Below are positions 1-12,956 of a DNA stretch of 64,000 nt, piece by piece. The translations under genes were made by a program, and so were the position numbers. The stretch comes from Artocarpus heterophyllus. Its lineage: Eukaryota > Streptophyta > Magnoliopsida > Rosales > Moraceae. Every line of letters starts with the position of its first letter. The first letter of the stretch is position 1. The notes beneath the pieces are model-generated. The model did no database searches. It saw only the letters and a list, made by a program, of their open reading frames with translations, and was not told the origin of the DNA. The stretch is from the NCBI GenBank assembly GCA_025403435.1, contig CM046344.1, forward strand, positions 19,821,652-19,885,651, in the 5' to 3' direction.

Positions 1-1404
1 TAGGTACATGGTTGTCTATGCGTATACGGTTTATAGAGAAGATGCTTGTGTGGTAGGAACTCCACATGCGTCATGTGGGAACATAATTGGTTCCCTTAAG
101 TTTAGTTGTGATTAATTGGACTTGCAGTGCTAATGCGACTTCCTTAAACTCCAGGACTTCTTCAATAGTGGCAACTCAATCTAACAACTTCTCAACTTGA
201 CGGCTTCCATGGAATTTTTAAATTAGGGTTAACAAGTTTTGTGAATTCAAATTTTTGGAATTTAATGGTAATAAGTACTTGATGAAATTTGGTTGAGGTT
301 CTATATATGTTTCAAAGTTTTTAGTATTTTGACAGATTTATGACTGTAATGATAAATTAAAGGGGTTTTGTGATTTTGACTTTGTTAATGAAGTTAAAAG
401 CACTCCATAATTTGCATTCCTCTAAGGCTTCGTTGAAAATTCGGATTTGGGGACTAAAACTTCATAATTATTCTATCATTTGGTATTTTATAAAAATGAG
501 TTCCCCTCCCTATATTTCAAGCTTCTCCTTAAATTTTTATGTGTGAAATTGCTTGGGTTTGTTTGTTTGTTTGTTCGATTATCTAGTACATTAGAAATAT
601 TTTGCATGTTTTTGCACCTGTTGGATTGAGTTTGAACCATTTGGAGCTATTAGAAGCTTGGTTTTGCAAAATAAAGCAAGTTAGGATTGTTTTCAGCATC
701 AACAGTGACCAGCGTACCGATGACAGGCACACCTACCGCAAGGGAACGTGCTGAAAAATTCTAGAAATGCTCCAATTCTGCCAAAAGTTGTTTCGTTTGA
801 TTCTTCACCCTTTCTAAATTAAAATTTTGATATTTTTGCCATTAAACATGATTTATTTCTATTGAAAATTTTTATATGTTACAATTTTAAAGAGGTTAAA
901 TTTTACTAAGGCACACTATCAAAATTCTTAACTGTGCATAATGGGCGGCAGATAACCATTCAATAGCTTGGATCATAAGTTTGAATAATTGAATTTGTTT
1001 TTAAAAGGTTCGTGGAATGACCAAAGAAAAGATGAGTGGACACTACATTCAAGATTTTTATTCCTTTTTCTTGTTAATTTTTTTATTTAATGTTTTGGCC
1101 TCGAAATTATTTGAGACTTAGAATGTAAACTTATAGAAATTTGAAGTCATTTACATAAATTTTAGTGATTGAAATGAGATTTAACATGTTTATTGAGCTC
1201 AAATTTCAAAAGAAACTGATTACAATTTAAGGGAAAAAAGTATTGAAACATGATATGAGAAAATCACATTGGATTTGAGTTAGTTTGGAAGTAGAATAAT
1301 TTTTCTATTAATTTTAATGTTCTTTATAACAGACTTATGTTTTGAACTATATATGCAAGGTCTGGTCTATAAATTAATTGCAGTGGAAGCCAAATATTAT
1401 ATGA
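1..1404. other. Non-coding, no gene seen (copy A)
   Basis: AT-rich sequence without an open frame that resembles a known protein. At about 711-720 lies the site (agcgtacc) that in copy B carries the solo LTR, so this is the empty-site allele for that insertion. Confidence 0.6.
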
Positions 1405-1410
1405 AAATAA

Positions 1411-2455
1411 ATGGTTCAAAATTGATTTTCTTGCAAAATTAAGTACTTGATTTTCCGAAGAGAGGGTCATGTTTTCAAAGAAATTTTTGAACATCTTTTG
1501 AATGCACACCAAAAGTGATTTCTACCGAGATTGCGCAACCAATGCTTCACGTAAAAGTCGTTTGCATGCAGGTTAAAGATATTAAACCAATCTATTTAAA
1601 GAAAAATGCATAAAAATAAATAAATGGTTCTGAATTGATTTGCTTATAAAATTATTGAATTTTTAACGGTCATTTTTTAACCTAAGTTTTTTAGCATCTT
1701 TTAAGTGCACCCTAAGACCGATTGTTTTAACGAATCGCCTAACCAATGCTTGAAGTAGAATTCTTCTACATGTATCTTCAATATAATAAACTTATTTAGA
1801 TAAACAGGTCGAAAAAAAATAAATAAATGGTTTTAAATTGATTTGCTTGCTAAATTAAGTATAAATTTTCTTAAGAGGGTTATTTTTTTAAACCTATCTT
1901 TTAGCATCTTAAACGCACCTCTAAAAACGATAGTTTTTCCAAATTAGCCAACCAATAATGCTTCACGTAAAACTTGTCAGCATGGATGCTTAAAATAATC
2001 AATCGATATATTTAAATAAACAGGCATAAAAATAAAATAAATAGTTTTGAATTGAATTACTTAGTGAATTATGTAATTAAATACTAATATTTTGCACACG
2101 AAAATTTGGAGCATCTTGTAAATGCACTCCAAAACCTTTCATTTTTGCAAATCCCCAACCAATACTTAACGTAAACGCCATATGCATGTATGCTAAAGAT
2201 AAACCAGTCTATTTAAATAAACACGTATTAAAATAAATAAATGGTTCAAACATGATTTGCTTACTAAATTGATTGATTTTCAAAAAATGCTCAATTTTAC
2301 CTAACCTAAAAGTTTTAAGTGTCTTCTAAAACACATCCGAAAACCGATCGTTTTTGCTAATCACCCAACCGATGCTTCACATATAAGTCGTTTATTTTCA
2401 AGGTAAGGATAATAAACTAGTGTATTTAAATAAACATGCATAAAAATCAATAAAT
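1411..2455. repeat. Five diverged ~210-bp tandem monomers (copy A)
   Basis: Monomers begin at about 1,411, 1,624, 1,827, 2,041 and 2,241 (spacings 213, 203, 214, 200, with the last ending near 2,455). Each starts with an aaataaatggtt-like phrase followed by attgatttgctt. Each then has a gcatctt..aagtgcacc phrase, a strongly kept core resembling caaccaatgcttcacgtaaa, and a closing tatttaaataaacatgcata phrase. Monomers are clearly diverged from one another but copy A and copy B arrays match monomer by monomer, so the array predates the segmental duplication. No coding potential. Confidence 0.85.
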
Positions 2456-3588
2456 TGATAATTACACATCCAAGAAAACCTCATATGCTAGGTAGCTTTA
2501 GAAACCTTTATCACATGCTAGACGGGTTTAGATTAAAGATGTACTGAACTTTCACAATTTACACAATAATTTCTTAAAAATCATAATAAAAGATTGTGTT
2601 ATATTTTAAGTGGGGCATATATGCTAGGAAATATAAACCTCCGAGGATATGCCAATAGCCAATATGAAATTAATTTGGACTGGTCTTATACGTGGTTCTA
2701 ATGATGCCGTTGCAGTTCACCAGCCAAAAGTTGCACAGGCAATGAATAAAAAATTTTGAATAAATTGAGTGGATGATTTTTCGAAAGAACGACGTCAAGA
2801 GAGAAATAATGAACTAGAAATCAACAATCACATACTTGTTTAGGAAGAGACGGAAATTGTTGTGTCGTGTTGTTGGAAAAAAATAATAATAAATAGCAGT
2901 ACTGATGATCTAGCTAGGTACAATAGGTTTTTTTTTTTTTTAATTTTCCTATTTCCCCACATTTCTTAATTTAATAATCTTTTAGTAAGTTTTGAAGAAG
3001 AAAAGGAGAAAACACGTCAACGTAGCTTAAGCCCAGGTATAGTGTATAATGAAACTAAGCATGATTCATCATGCTAGTTATCAAACTATAAATTAATATA
3101 AACAGAAGTAAAATTGATATATATATATATATATATATTAGAACAGTGTTAGACTCTCAATCCTTCACAAACAAACATTGCTTTTTTTTTTTTTCCATTG
3201 AAAATAAACAAACATAATTTATTAGCACATCCCTATTGAAGAATCAAGTCTATATATATATGCACTATAAATTGCTCAAGTATAGGACAACAAAATCTAC
3301 CACTCCAACGATGAAACCGATCATACTACTAAATGGCTCAGTAGTAAAACATACGAACAACAGTTCATGCATTGCAAACATATAATTATGGGGAAAAAAA
3401 AAGCTGCACTTTTGCCTGTTAAAGTTATAGTATAACAAAAGAAAATAACTCAGAATAAAACAGGCTAAAGATTAATTAAAAGTTAATTAATATTTAAAGA
3501 GTCTGAATTGAAGAAACTGAATAAAATCATAACAAAGTCTACCAAGAAATGGCCAACAGTAGCTCTATCTAGCTACCGTTGAAGATAG
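2456..3588. other. Non-coding 3' flank of the MBD pseudogene, with a TA microsatellite
   Basis: No gene recognised. It holds a (TA)n run at about 3,116-3,139. In copy B a further ~620 bp lies at this point (47,960-48,576) followed by a longer TA run. The part nearest 3,588 would be 3' untranslated sequence of the minus-strand MBD gene. Confidence 0.5.
3116..3139. repeat. (TA)n microsatellite (copy A)
   Basis: Uninterrupted alternating ta. The copy B equivalent at about 48,579-48,612 is longer and marks one edge of the ~620-bp copy-specific segment. Confidence 0.9.
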
Positions 3589-6430
3589 TTACTTCGACAT
3601 TTTGGCCGGTAAATCATCAAAGACAAAATTGTCGGCCATGGGAATGTGGTTGATAAGATCGACCTCGTCTGCAAGAGATGAAAGAATCACTAAACCATGA
3701 TGATCAGTTGTACTATTTTGAGGCTCCCTGGCCGGTCCAGCAGATGATTAGGCTTTCGCTGTCACAGCTCCTGCAGAGGATTCGGATTTCGCTTCCACAG
3801 CAATGTCAACATCAGCTTCAACCTTGGCGACGGAAACTTGATGAACATCTCTCGGCAGACTAGTACTGGTACTGGTAGTCTCTTTGGCCTTATTTGCCAA
3901 AACAAAATTTTCAACAGCATTGACATCACAACCAGAATTTCTGACGATCTTGGCTTGATGACCCTCACCAACTTCAGATATGTTGTCCGATTTTCCTACA
4001 AGATGACCGCACTTTGTAATTTGTGAAGAAGTAACACCTTGATCTGCACGAATTGCTTTGCCTGTAACTCCTATAATAGGTTCACGCTTTTCATGATCTG
4101 ATTGCACAAGATGAATTATAGTTCCTGAAGAAGTCTTACGATCATTACCTGTACCAATATCAGCTTCCATACGAACAATACTCTCCGCATTACGTACACC
4201 GGAAGAGATCTCCGAATAAGTTTCTTCAGAGTGGATGACACCTTTCCCTTTTGCATTCCTTTTATTAATTCCTAGAAACACCGAAGGAAAAAAAAATTAG
4301 AAGATTGCATGATATAGCAATTTAATTAGTCTATTATTATTATTATTATCTCTAATATTATTAAGATTAGGTTTTACCTAGTAATAATGTTAACCCACTT
4401 ACACGAATTTCGAAGTCTTGAGTTCAAATCTCTTCCACGACACAGAAACACTTTTGACTTATTGTGAATTTTAGAGTCAGTACCTTGTGCAGTAACATTG
4501 TTCCTGGAGTTTCGGGACTTTCGGAAAAACTCTTCCTTGTCAATTTCCTCTTGAGTTGCCTCAGAGTCTGTGTCAACATCATCTTGATTTCCGATATCAA
4601 AACTTTGGCGCACAAAACTAGTGGAATTGAGCAAGTTGTTACGTGCTTCAGCATAGAATTTTTCCACCACTTTCCTTTGGATTTCCCTTTCCCTAGCAAT
4701 TTGCTCGTCAACGGAGACATTAGCATTTGGAGCAGGTGTTGTAGCATTAGCCTCATTTGGTTTGCTGCCAGAGCTCTGTGAGTTCGGATGTGACAATGGC
4801 TTCTTTATCTTCTGCTCGGACCGTTTTCTTTTACGCCCTTCAGATCCCTCAACCTAAATGTAAATATATAAAGAAATAGGGTTAAAATATGGACCACAAT
4901 GCTATTACCTTCTAATTTGAAAGACTAATTATAATGTGTACTTCCTCTTGTTATATATGCAAAAGTTGAAAACCATAGAAAATCGTTTTCCATGCGTTTA
5001 CTGTTTTCTACTTTTGCATTCATAGCAACTCAAATCCTCGATAGCACTATATCCAGTTTCTTGATTTAAAAACTATATTTAGATAATAACTATCAGTTTC
5101 AGGCTTTGTTTAGAAACTCTATTGCAACAAAAAAATTTCAACTACAGCATAAAGCAAAAGTTTTTTATAGTATAAAGCTTTCACATACAATAACTTTTAA
5201 GTTTTAGCATCAAGTTCCAATAAGATTTCGAAACACATTCTCAGATTGTAGAATAAACAAAGTAGATGCCCCACTCACTGGGGTAGTAGTAGTCTTGTTC
5301 TGAGCTTTCTTTTGTCTGTACGGATCTTGTTCATATAGCAAGAAGTTCACAACCTCCACAGCCGATCGAAGCAAAGTGTTTGACTCGACATGTTTATAGT
5401 ACTGCAATATTTAAGACAAAACGCACTTCATGAATCAACATTCAGTCGGTTAATATACTTATATTCATATACACATATACATACATTGAGAAAATAGGAG
5501 TTGGTGTTATAGCAAAAGTGTCTGATATATTGTCTAACAAAATAAGCCCATCATCTATATAAAGGAAATAAATAAACAAATGACAGATAGCATGATTCTA
5601 TTCCTTAAAACAACTTTGATCCAATAAAAAAAAAAAAAGCAGATACACTTAACAATAACACTTCTCTAAAAATAAATAAATAAATAGTTGAGCAAAACCC
5701 TTTTCAAAGAGATAGAGCATTATATATTAGGCATACAGAAAAATTAACAATAAATATAATTTATTCCATTGAAAGTTACGAACAAATATCACAACCCCAC
5801 AATTTTATAACCTTGTATAACTAGATATTTATTGAAGATTTTAATTTTAACACTTCCAATCACAGAAATTGGGGAGCAACTATATTTACAGTATTTTAGG
5901 GTTTCGACAAATTAATTCTTTCTTATTTTATTTTTTGAAGGGAATTTCTTTATTTAAACAAAATTTTAGATAATGCAAGCAATTCAATCATACATCATAA
6001 GATCGTTCTAGAAGGCAAATCACTCTTCGAAAAATAAATTACGGCCCACAGAAAAACCAAAATCGTTCCATTGAAAATGGCAGGAGAATGTAAATCCTAC
6101 TTTTATTCAACTTTTTCCACAAGACATGTCAACAATATTCATTTCATCACACACAACTACAGATTAATTTTCAAAGGTCATGTATGATTTATATCCTCAA
6201 CAAATTAGTTCTTGATTGAAACAATTAATGTAATTAACTATAGTGAAAATAATTCAATTTAATGTAATTAGGATGCTCTAAACTTATTAAATCTTAAGCA
6301 TATAGAAAACTTGAACAAAATCCGTATAAATCGTGACATATACTAGATTAGATTTTGGTCAACTTTTTAGGAGATATATGTGTGTGTGTGTATGTACCAA
6401 CAATTTTGTAGAATCAAAGAGACAATCACA

Positions 6431-6435
6431 TTCAC
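6431..6435. repeat. Left target-site duplication of the gypsy array
   Basis: ttcac directly before TGTAAC of the first LTR. The same five bases follow the last LTR at 25,353-25,357. The uninterrupted site in copy B reads cacattcacaacc near 51,870, with a single ttcac. Confidence 0.95.
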
Positions 6436-6796
6436 TGTAACGCCCCTTAAACCGGACGTCACAGATATCGTTACATACATACGTTCGTACTTGCATAAAC
6501 TTTAAACATATAAATAATATCAAACTTAATCAGTATTATTGATTTGAAAAATACTTAAACATACATAACCAGGGTCCATTCATACCTTCAATTTTTTTTT
6601 TAAAAAAAAGTTATCATTGTTTAGAATAACAAGGTTTAACTTATTCCATATCATAATTTATTCAATTATACTTAAATTAATCATGAACTTACTTAATAAT
6701 ATAGGTTTATCAAGTTGTAAAAATCAGAACTTAACAAAACATCACAACATACGACAATAAACATCAAATCACTTAAAACTTACTTACTCCCACAGT

Positions 6797-7007
6797 TCGG
6801 CAGGCCAAACTTGGGACTTCGGCAGGCCGAACTTGAGACTTTGGCAGGCCTAACATGATCGGCAGGCCGAAGTTCCCTCAACCGGTAGGCCAGCAGAGAC
6901 TTTGCAATTCGGACTATAAATTCATCCATGTTCGGCAGGCCGGAAAATATGATCGGCATGCCAAACTTTGGACTTCGGCAGGCCAGCCAAAACATTCGGC
7001 AGGCTGT
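6797..7007. repeat. Palindrome cluster, low-coordinate side of LTR 1
   Basis: About nine copies of a 14-bp unit approximating ttcggcaggccgaa (six-base arms TTCGGC/GCCGAA around AG), the first four spaced roughly 19-22 bp apart. Perfect or near-perfect units lie at about 6,819, 6,858 and 6,932; the others carry one to three changes. Confidence 0.9.
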
Positions 7008-9159
7008 CCGAGACCAATCTTTGAGAAAACCAAAATTTTAAAACCAATCAACTTTTCGTAAAACATAGCTGAAGTCCATAATTCATAAAAAAAAATGATA
7101 AAATAACTTATAAAAATATAATATAAGGATTCTTAAAACTTAACATAAAAATATATTCAAATATATAACTCGATCAAATCATAAAATCGTTCTTCTTGGC
7201 GTGCTTCTGGTTACAATTCATCGTGCATATGCTCACACGCCTTCCCATGTCCTCCTCCTAGTCCATGATTTTCTTACCCTTATCTGCAACATGACATAAA
7301 ACATTATTAAGCTAATGCTTAGTAAGTACATATATTCTCACAATTTAAAACATTTCATAAACATCATCATCATCATCATCATCATCATATCATAAAAGTG
7401 CTTTAAGCACAATTTCATAGAAACATATCTTTCATTACATTGACCATTTTAAAACTTAATCCATTTTTTTTTATCTTAAGGGCCCAAGTGTTGCACCATA
7501 AACATCATCATAGGCGCGCCGTCATGAGAGGAGAAGGGTAGCTAATCCCAAACCAAACATGACATCATAAAACATCATTACATTACATTGGTGTGCAACA
7601 CTTATTACGTGATACATATATATGTACATAATTTTCATACTTTGAAATATGTCATAATTATCATGCATAACTTTTAAATCATGAAAATCTTTCATAGAAA
7701 TCCTTAAGGAAAAATATCCATAAAAATCATCAAGAATATTTTTATGAACATAACATCAAACCTTGTCAAAACATGTGTCATGTTGCAGGTGAGAATGTAC
7801 TTATCTTATCGTTAGCTCACTTAACCTTAATGTGATTTGGTGACGACGCCACGGTCTCGTAGTGCTCGTTCCTTAAGTGTTCATGCCATTTTCCATTTTA
7901 AAGATGCAATACATTAATACGTATCATAAAACATCCATGCATATAACATTCATTTATATACATTCATCTCATAATCCATAACCATCATCGTAAAACATGA
8001 AATTATCATCACATATATATTTTCATCACATCCATTACAATCATTAATTCATAACCATAAACATTGTCATCACATAAACATGTTATTATAATTTTTCTTT
8101 ACTTATAAAAATTACCTTAAGCATATAAAAACAAGCCATACATTTTAAACATATTTATCTTTTAAATAAAATGTTTTCGAACAAATACATATATTTTAAT
8201 TTAAAACTCCATACAATCATCATATTATCATGCATAAAATCATTTTATTATCATAAAATCATGTAAATACATAAAAAGTTTAATAAACAAAAATCCCAAA
8301 AACAACATTATCATAACAGTTTTCTTATTATAATCTCATAAAAATTTCATAATCATAAAAATAAAATACATTCATCATACATATGCATATTCTTAACAAC
8401 ATCATTCATTACCTCTTGAATAATCATTACCTTTTCATATATAAAAATTAAACAGTAACATTACTGTGAAGGGTAGAAGACAAAAATATTCATTTTTCAT
8501 TAAAAACACCATATAACATATATGCATAACATCACATTTAAAAAATTTGAGACATAACACAATACCTATAGATAGATATTGTAGACGAAACGAGGAGAAG
8601 AATTTCTTTTCAAAAATACCAGAAAAGCTGAATTCATACCTTGAAGTTTCTTCACAAAATTCTTGAATTTTAACCAACGAAACAAGACTTTTCTTTCAAT
8701 ATTTGCAGAGAATTTTCAAGAGAGAGAGAGAGGAAGAACTCGTGGAGAAGAAGAGAAGAAAAGAGAATGAAAGAATGAAAGAATGTCTCAGAAATGAATG
8801 AGAGAGGAGTGAATATCTGAGGAAAGAGCGTTAAAATTTTTCTAACGTAATGTGTATAATGAAGAGTCATTACTCTTCATTAAGTCAGAAATTTCTTACT
8901 GTTAAGAGGCTGATTGGCGTGGAGAAAAGGAGAGAAAGAAGGAAATTAAACAATTCATTCACAACTTTCTATGTTTTGCCCATTTAAAATTGGAAACCAT
9001 TTAAATTGACATAAATCATGCAAGTCAAACCCCTTTTATTTCCTTAACTGATAAAATCCTTCCATTATTATGCCAATTAATCACATTAAATCATCCAATT
9101 AATGTAATTAACTCAGCCATAATTTTGGAGGGATTTCTGCTGACTGCTAGTCAGCCATG

Positions 9160-9245
9160 TTCGGCCTGCCGGTTCCAGCAAGTTCGGCCTGCAGATGGGT
9201 TTCTTCGGCCTGCCGATCTCGGGCAAGATATTCGGCCTACCGAAC
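9160..9245. repeat. Palindrome cluster, high-coordinate side of LTR 1 (opposite orientation)
   Basis: Four units approximating ttcggcctgccga, the reverse complement of the low-side unit. One unit fewer than LTR 2: the ttttccccttcggcatgcc piece is missing. Confidence 0.88.
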
Positions 9246-9493
9246 TGTCCTTAAATGCCATACAATAAAACATACATTTATTATTGCATCATAAATAAAC
9301 ATATACTTAGAATTTCATATGAACACTAGAGCATAACGATCCCATGCGATTGTCACCTGTCACAAAACTTGACATAAAAAGTTAGTAACATGCACATCAC
9401 ATATCATATCATATAACTAAATTTATTAATAAAATTTCTTATCAACGTTACTAACTTAACGTGGTCCGTTACATAAAATAGGCGGGTGTTACA

Positions 9494-9507
9494 ATTCTCC
9501 CCACCTT
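9494..9507 (-). promoter_or_regulatory. Polypurine tract, internal region 1
   Basis: On the minus strand aaggtggggagaat immediately precedes the TGTAAC of LTR 1, the expected position of the plus-strand primer for an LTR retrotransposon. Confidence 0.85.
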
Positions 9508-9529
9508 ATAAAAGTTTCATCCTCGAAAC

Positions 9530-12500
9530 TTAGAATAAATGCGGATACATAACTTTCATGTCATCTTCACGTTCCCATGTAGCTTCTTCAACTTGCTGAT
9601 TTCGCCATAATACCTTGACCAATGGAATTTCTTTATTCCTCAAAGTCTTGGTTTTCTGATCGAGTATCTTCATTGGCTTTTCTTCATAACTTAAGTCTTC
9701 TCATATCTCGATCACTTGTGGCTCAATCACATGCGTAGGGTCCGGAACATACTTCTTAAGCATGGAGACATGAAATACATCGTGCATTGCGGACATTTCA
9801 GATGGCAACTTCAGCTGATAAGCTACATTGCCTATTCAATTAACAACTTCATAAAGACCGATATATCTTGGGCTTAGCTTGCTTTTCTTTCCAAACCTCG
9901 TAACCCCTTTCATTGGTGCAACTTTCAAAAACACATATTCACCTACAGCGAACTCTAAAGGTCTTCTTCTTTTGTCAGCATAAGTCTTTTGACGGCTTTG
10001 AGCGGTCTCTATTCTTCTTCTTATCAACTTTATCATCTCAGAAGTTTCATTCACAAAGTCGGTTCTTTCAGCATCAGCTTCTTTTCACCAGCTTCGTGCC
10101 AACATATAGGTGACCTGCATTTTTGCCCATACAGTGTTTCATATGGTGCCATTCCAATTGTCGCTTGAAAGCTGTTGTTATAAGCAAACTCTGCTAATAG
10201 CAACATTTTACACCAGCTGGTCTTAAAATCGAGAGAACAAGCTCGTAGCATATCTTCTAGAATCAAGTTCGTCCTCTCTGTTTGGCCGTCAGCCTGAGGA
10301 TGAAAATCTGTGCTGAAATGAAGCCTGGTTCCCATTGTAGTCTAAACACTCTTCCAAAACTTAGATGTGAACCTGCCGTCACGATTTGAGATAATTGACT
10401 TGGAATCCCATGAAGTCGTACAATTTCCTTAACATAGAGTTCCGCTAACTGTTCCATAGAGTAAGTGATCTTGATAGGAATGAAATGCGCCGTCTTCGTC
10501 AGCCGATCCACAACTACCCAAATTGCATCATAACCATTCGTAGTTCTGGGTAAGCCGGTAATGAAATCCATTGCTATTTCCTCCCATTTCTATTCCGGTA
10601 TTTGAATAGACTGTAGTTCACCACCAGGTCTCTGGTGTTCAGCCTTTACTTGCTGACATGTCATACATTTCTTCACATACTTTGCAACATCACGTTTCAT
10701 TCCAAACCACCAGAAGTTACCCTTTAGATCATTATACATCTTTGTTGCACCTGGATGAATAGAGTAAGGAGTGTCATGAATTTCTGCCAAGATCCTTTCC
10801 CTTACATCATCAACGTTGGGAACACATAAACAGTCCTTAAGGTACAGAGTTCCATCATCCGCAATAGGAAACTCTTGACATTTTCCTTCTTTCATTTCTT
10901 TCTTAATCCTTACAAGGCTTTCGTCGTCATCTTGCCTACTCCGAATTTCATCATACATCGTCGGAGCAAGAGAGAGTGCTGATAGCTGGCCTGCTATAAG
11001 TTCTAAACCGAAGTCTAGAATTTCCTTCCTTAAAGGTGGAGACATAGCTTGCATAGACATTAACGTGGCAACTGACTTCCTACTTAAAGCATCAGCTACT
11101 CGGTTAGCTTTACAAGGATGATAAAGGATTTCATAATCATAATCCTTCACCAACTCTAGCCATCTGCATTGTCTCATGTTCAGGTCTCTTGGCGTGAAGA
11201 AGCACTTCAGACTTTGATGATCAGTGAAGATCTTGCATTGGACTCCATATAAATAGTGTCTCCGTATCTTCAACGTAAAAACGACTGCTGCTAACTCGAG
11301 GTCATGAGTAGGATAGTTCTTTTCATAATCCTTTAATTGTCTTGAAGCATAAGCAATCACCTTTTCATTCTGCATTAATACAGCTCCTAGGCCCATCTTG
11401 GAAGCATCACTATAGATTACGAATCCATCATTTCCCTCAGGAATTGCTAACACTGGAGCCGTCGTTAATCTTTTCTTTAGTTCTTGAAAGCTCACTTCAC
11501 ATGCATCCGTCCATTCATACTTCTTTCCTTTGCGAGTTAAGTTTGTGAGTGGAGCTGCTATCTTAGAGAAATATTCTACGAATCTCCGATAGTAACCTGC
11601 TAGACCCAAGAAGCTCCTTATTTCACTTGCATTCATCGGTTGCTTCCAATTGAGTACAGCTTCTACTTTAGCAGGGTCCACCATAATCCCATCCTTTGAA
11701 ATAACATGCCCTAGGAATGACACTTTATCAAACCAAAACTCGTATTTGGAGAACTTAGCATGTAGTTGGTGTCTTCTTAGAGTCTCCAGCACAATCCTTA
11801 AATGCTCTTCACATTCTTCTTGATTCTTAGAGTAGACAAGAATATCATCGATAAATACAACAACAAATTTATCGAGGAAATCCTTGAATACCCTGTTCAT
11901 TAAATCCATAAAGGCAGCAGGTGCATTCGTCAGACCGAAAGGCATAACCACAAATTCATGGTGACCATACCTCGACCTGAAAGCAGTCTTGGGGATATCT
12001 CCTTCTTTAATCTTCAACTGGTGATATCCTGATCGTAGATCAATCTTTGAGAACACCGATGCACCCTTGAGCTGATCAAACAAATCATCAATTCGAGGCA
12101 ACGGATACTTGTTCTTGATCGTCACCTGGTTTAGCTCTTTATAATCGATGCAGAGTCTCATAGTGCCATCCTTCTTTTTCACAAACAAGACTGGAGCACC
12201 CCACGGTGAGTGACTTGGCCTGATAAATCCTTTGTCAAGTAGCTCCTTTAATTGCGTGTGAAGCTCCTTTAATTCTGCCGGGGCCATTCTATATGGTGCT
12301 TTTGAGATTGGGTTGGTGCCTGGAGCGAGCTCAATCTCGAATTCAACTTCTCTTTCTGGCAGTAGACTCGTTAGATCATCAGGAAACACATCTTCATATT
12401 CATGAACAACATGCACATCTTCAATTCTTGTCTTTCCTTCTTGGCTTTTATCTACAATGTTTGCCAGATAGCCCATGCAGCCACTTGCTAAAAGCTTCCT

Positions 12501-12932
12501 TACTTTCATTGCTGATAGAAACATGTGGGGTTTCTTCCTGGTCTCGCCAACATAAACGAATTTCTGATCACCTTCAGGATGGAAGATCGCCTTTCGTTTC
12601 CGGCATTCGATTGCGGCATTATACTTACTTCGGAAATCCATCCCAAGAATCATGTTGTAATCATGCATGTCGATCACAATGAGGTCGACGAAAAGTTCCC
12701 TATTAGAAATCCATAAGGGTACTGTACGCAAACAATGCGTGGATAATATCACTTCCCCGGAGGGTAGTGTCGTAGTGAATCCCTGTTTCATTGGCTCTAA
12801 ACCAACCCCTAACTTCTTAGCATGTGACTTAGACACAAAAGAATGCATGGCACTCGTATCAAAAAGAACATAAACATCATTAGATAAGCTCGTTATCTGA
12901 CCTGTGACCATATTGGAGGCTTCAGCAGCCAC
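9530..12932 (-). pseudogene. Gypsy pol remnant, internal region 1 (protease-RT-RNase H-integrase-chromodomain)
   Basis: The longest open stretch (10,590-12,932, 780 codons) covers protease, reverse transcriptase ([20 protein letters not shown], later FIDDILVYS with the catalytic DD), RNase H ([20 protein letters not shown]) and the integrase zinc-binding part (HPGATKMY...CMTCQQVK). The protease motif reads DTSAMHSF, where D-S/T-G-A is usual, in both internal regions. A TGG to TAG change at 10,590-10,592 stops the frame; the homologous codon in internal region 2 is TGG. The integrase core (MDFITGLPRT, VVVDRLTKTAHFIP) then runs into a frameshift after HGIPSQ that internal region 2 shares. The tail holds a chromodomain (LVKVLWRNQQVEEATWERED) ending in LF-stop at 9,530, preceded by an in-frame TGA also shared with region 2. 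Not functional. Confidence 0.92.
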
Positions 12933-12956
12933 CTATTCTTTCATCATGGCATAGAT

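Larger units (their letters stand above)
6436..9493 (-). mobile_element. LTR 1 (3' LTR of the array)
   Basis: 3,058 bp, TGTAAC...GTTACA. It has a (CAT)n run near 7,359-7,388, a GA-rich stretch near 8,710-8,800 (CT-rich on the element's sense strand), and GC-rich palindrome clusters near both ends. It carries an extra palindrome unit at its low-coordinate end and lacks a ~21-bp piece at the high end relative to LTR 2. No protein-coding gene; short open frames in it are compositional. Confidence 0.95.

Noticed and set aside
6780..7061. Open frames through the palindrome clusters (also 14,687-14,979, 22,618-22,872, 24,913-25,188)
   Set aside because: Their repeated Cys-Arg-Ser-Pro or Gly-Arg-Pro-type peptides only reflect translation of the GC-rich DNA motif; no start context or neighbour supports a gene.
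7359..7388. Regularly spaced short repeats (cat runs) as a possible CRISPR-like array
   Set aside because: Simple trinucleotide microsatellite inside a plant LTR; no spacers and the wrong kind of organism.
8670..8870. A 66-codon frame kept in three LTRs (also 16,564-16,764 and 24,383-24,694)
   Set aside because: It translates the CT-rich stretch inside the LTR; shared only because the LTRs are homologous, with different ends in each.
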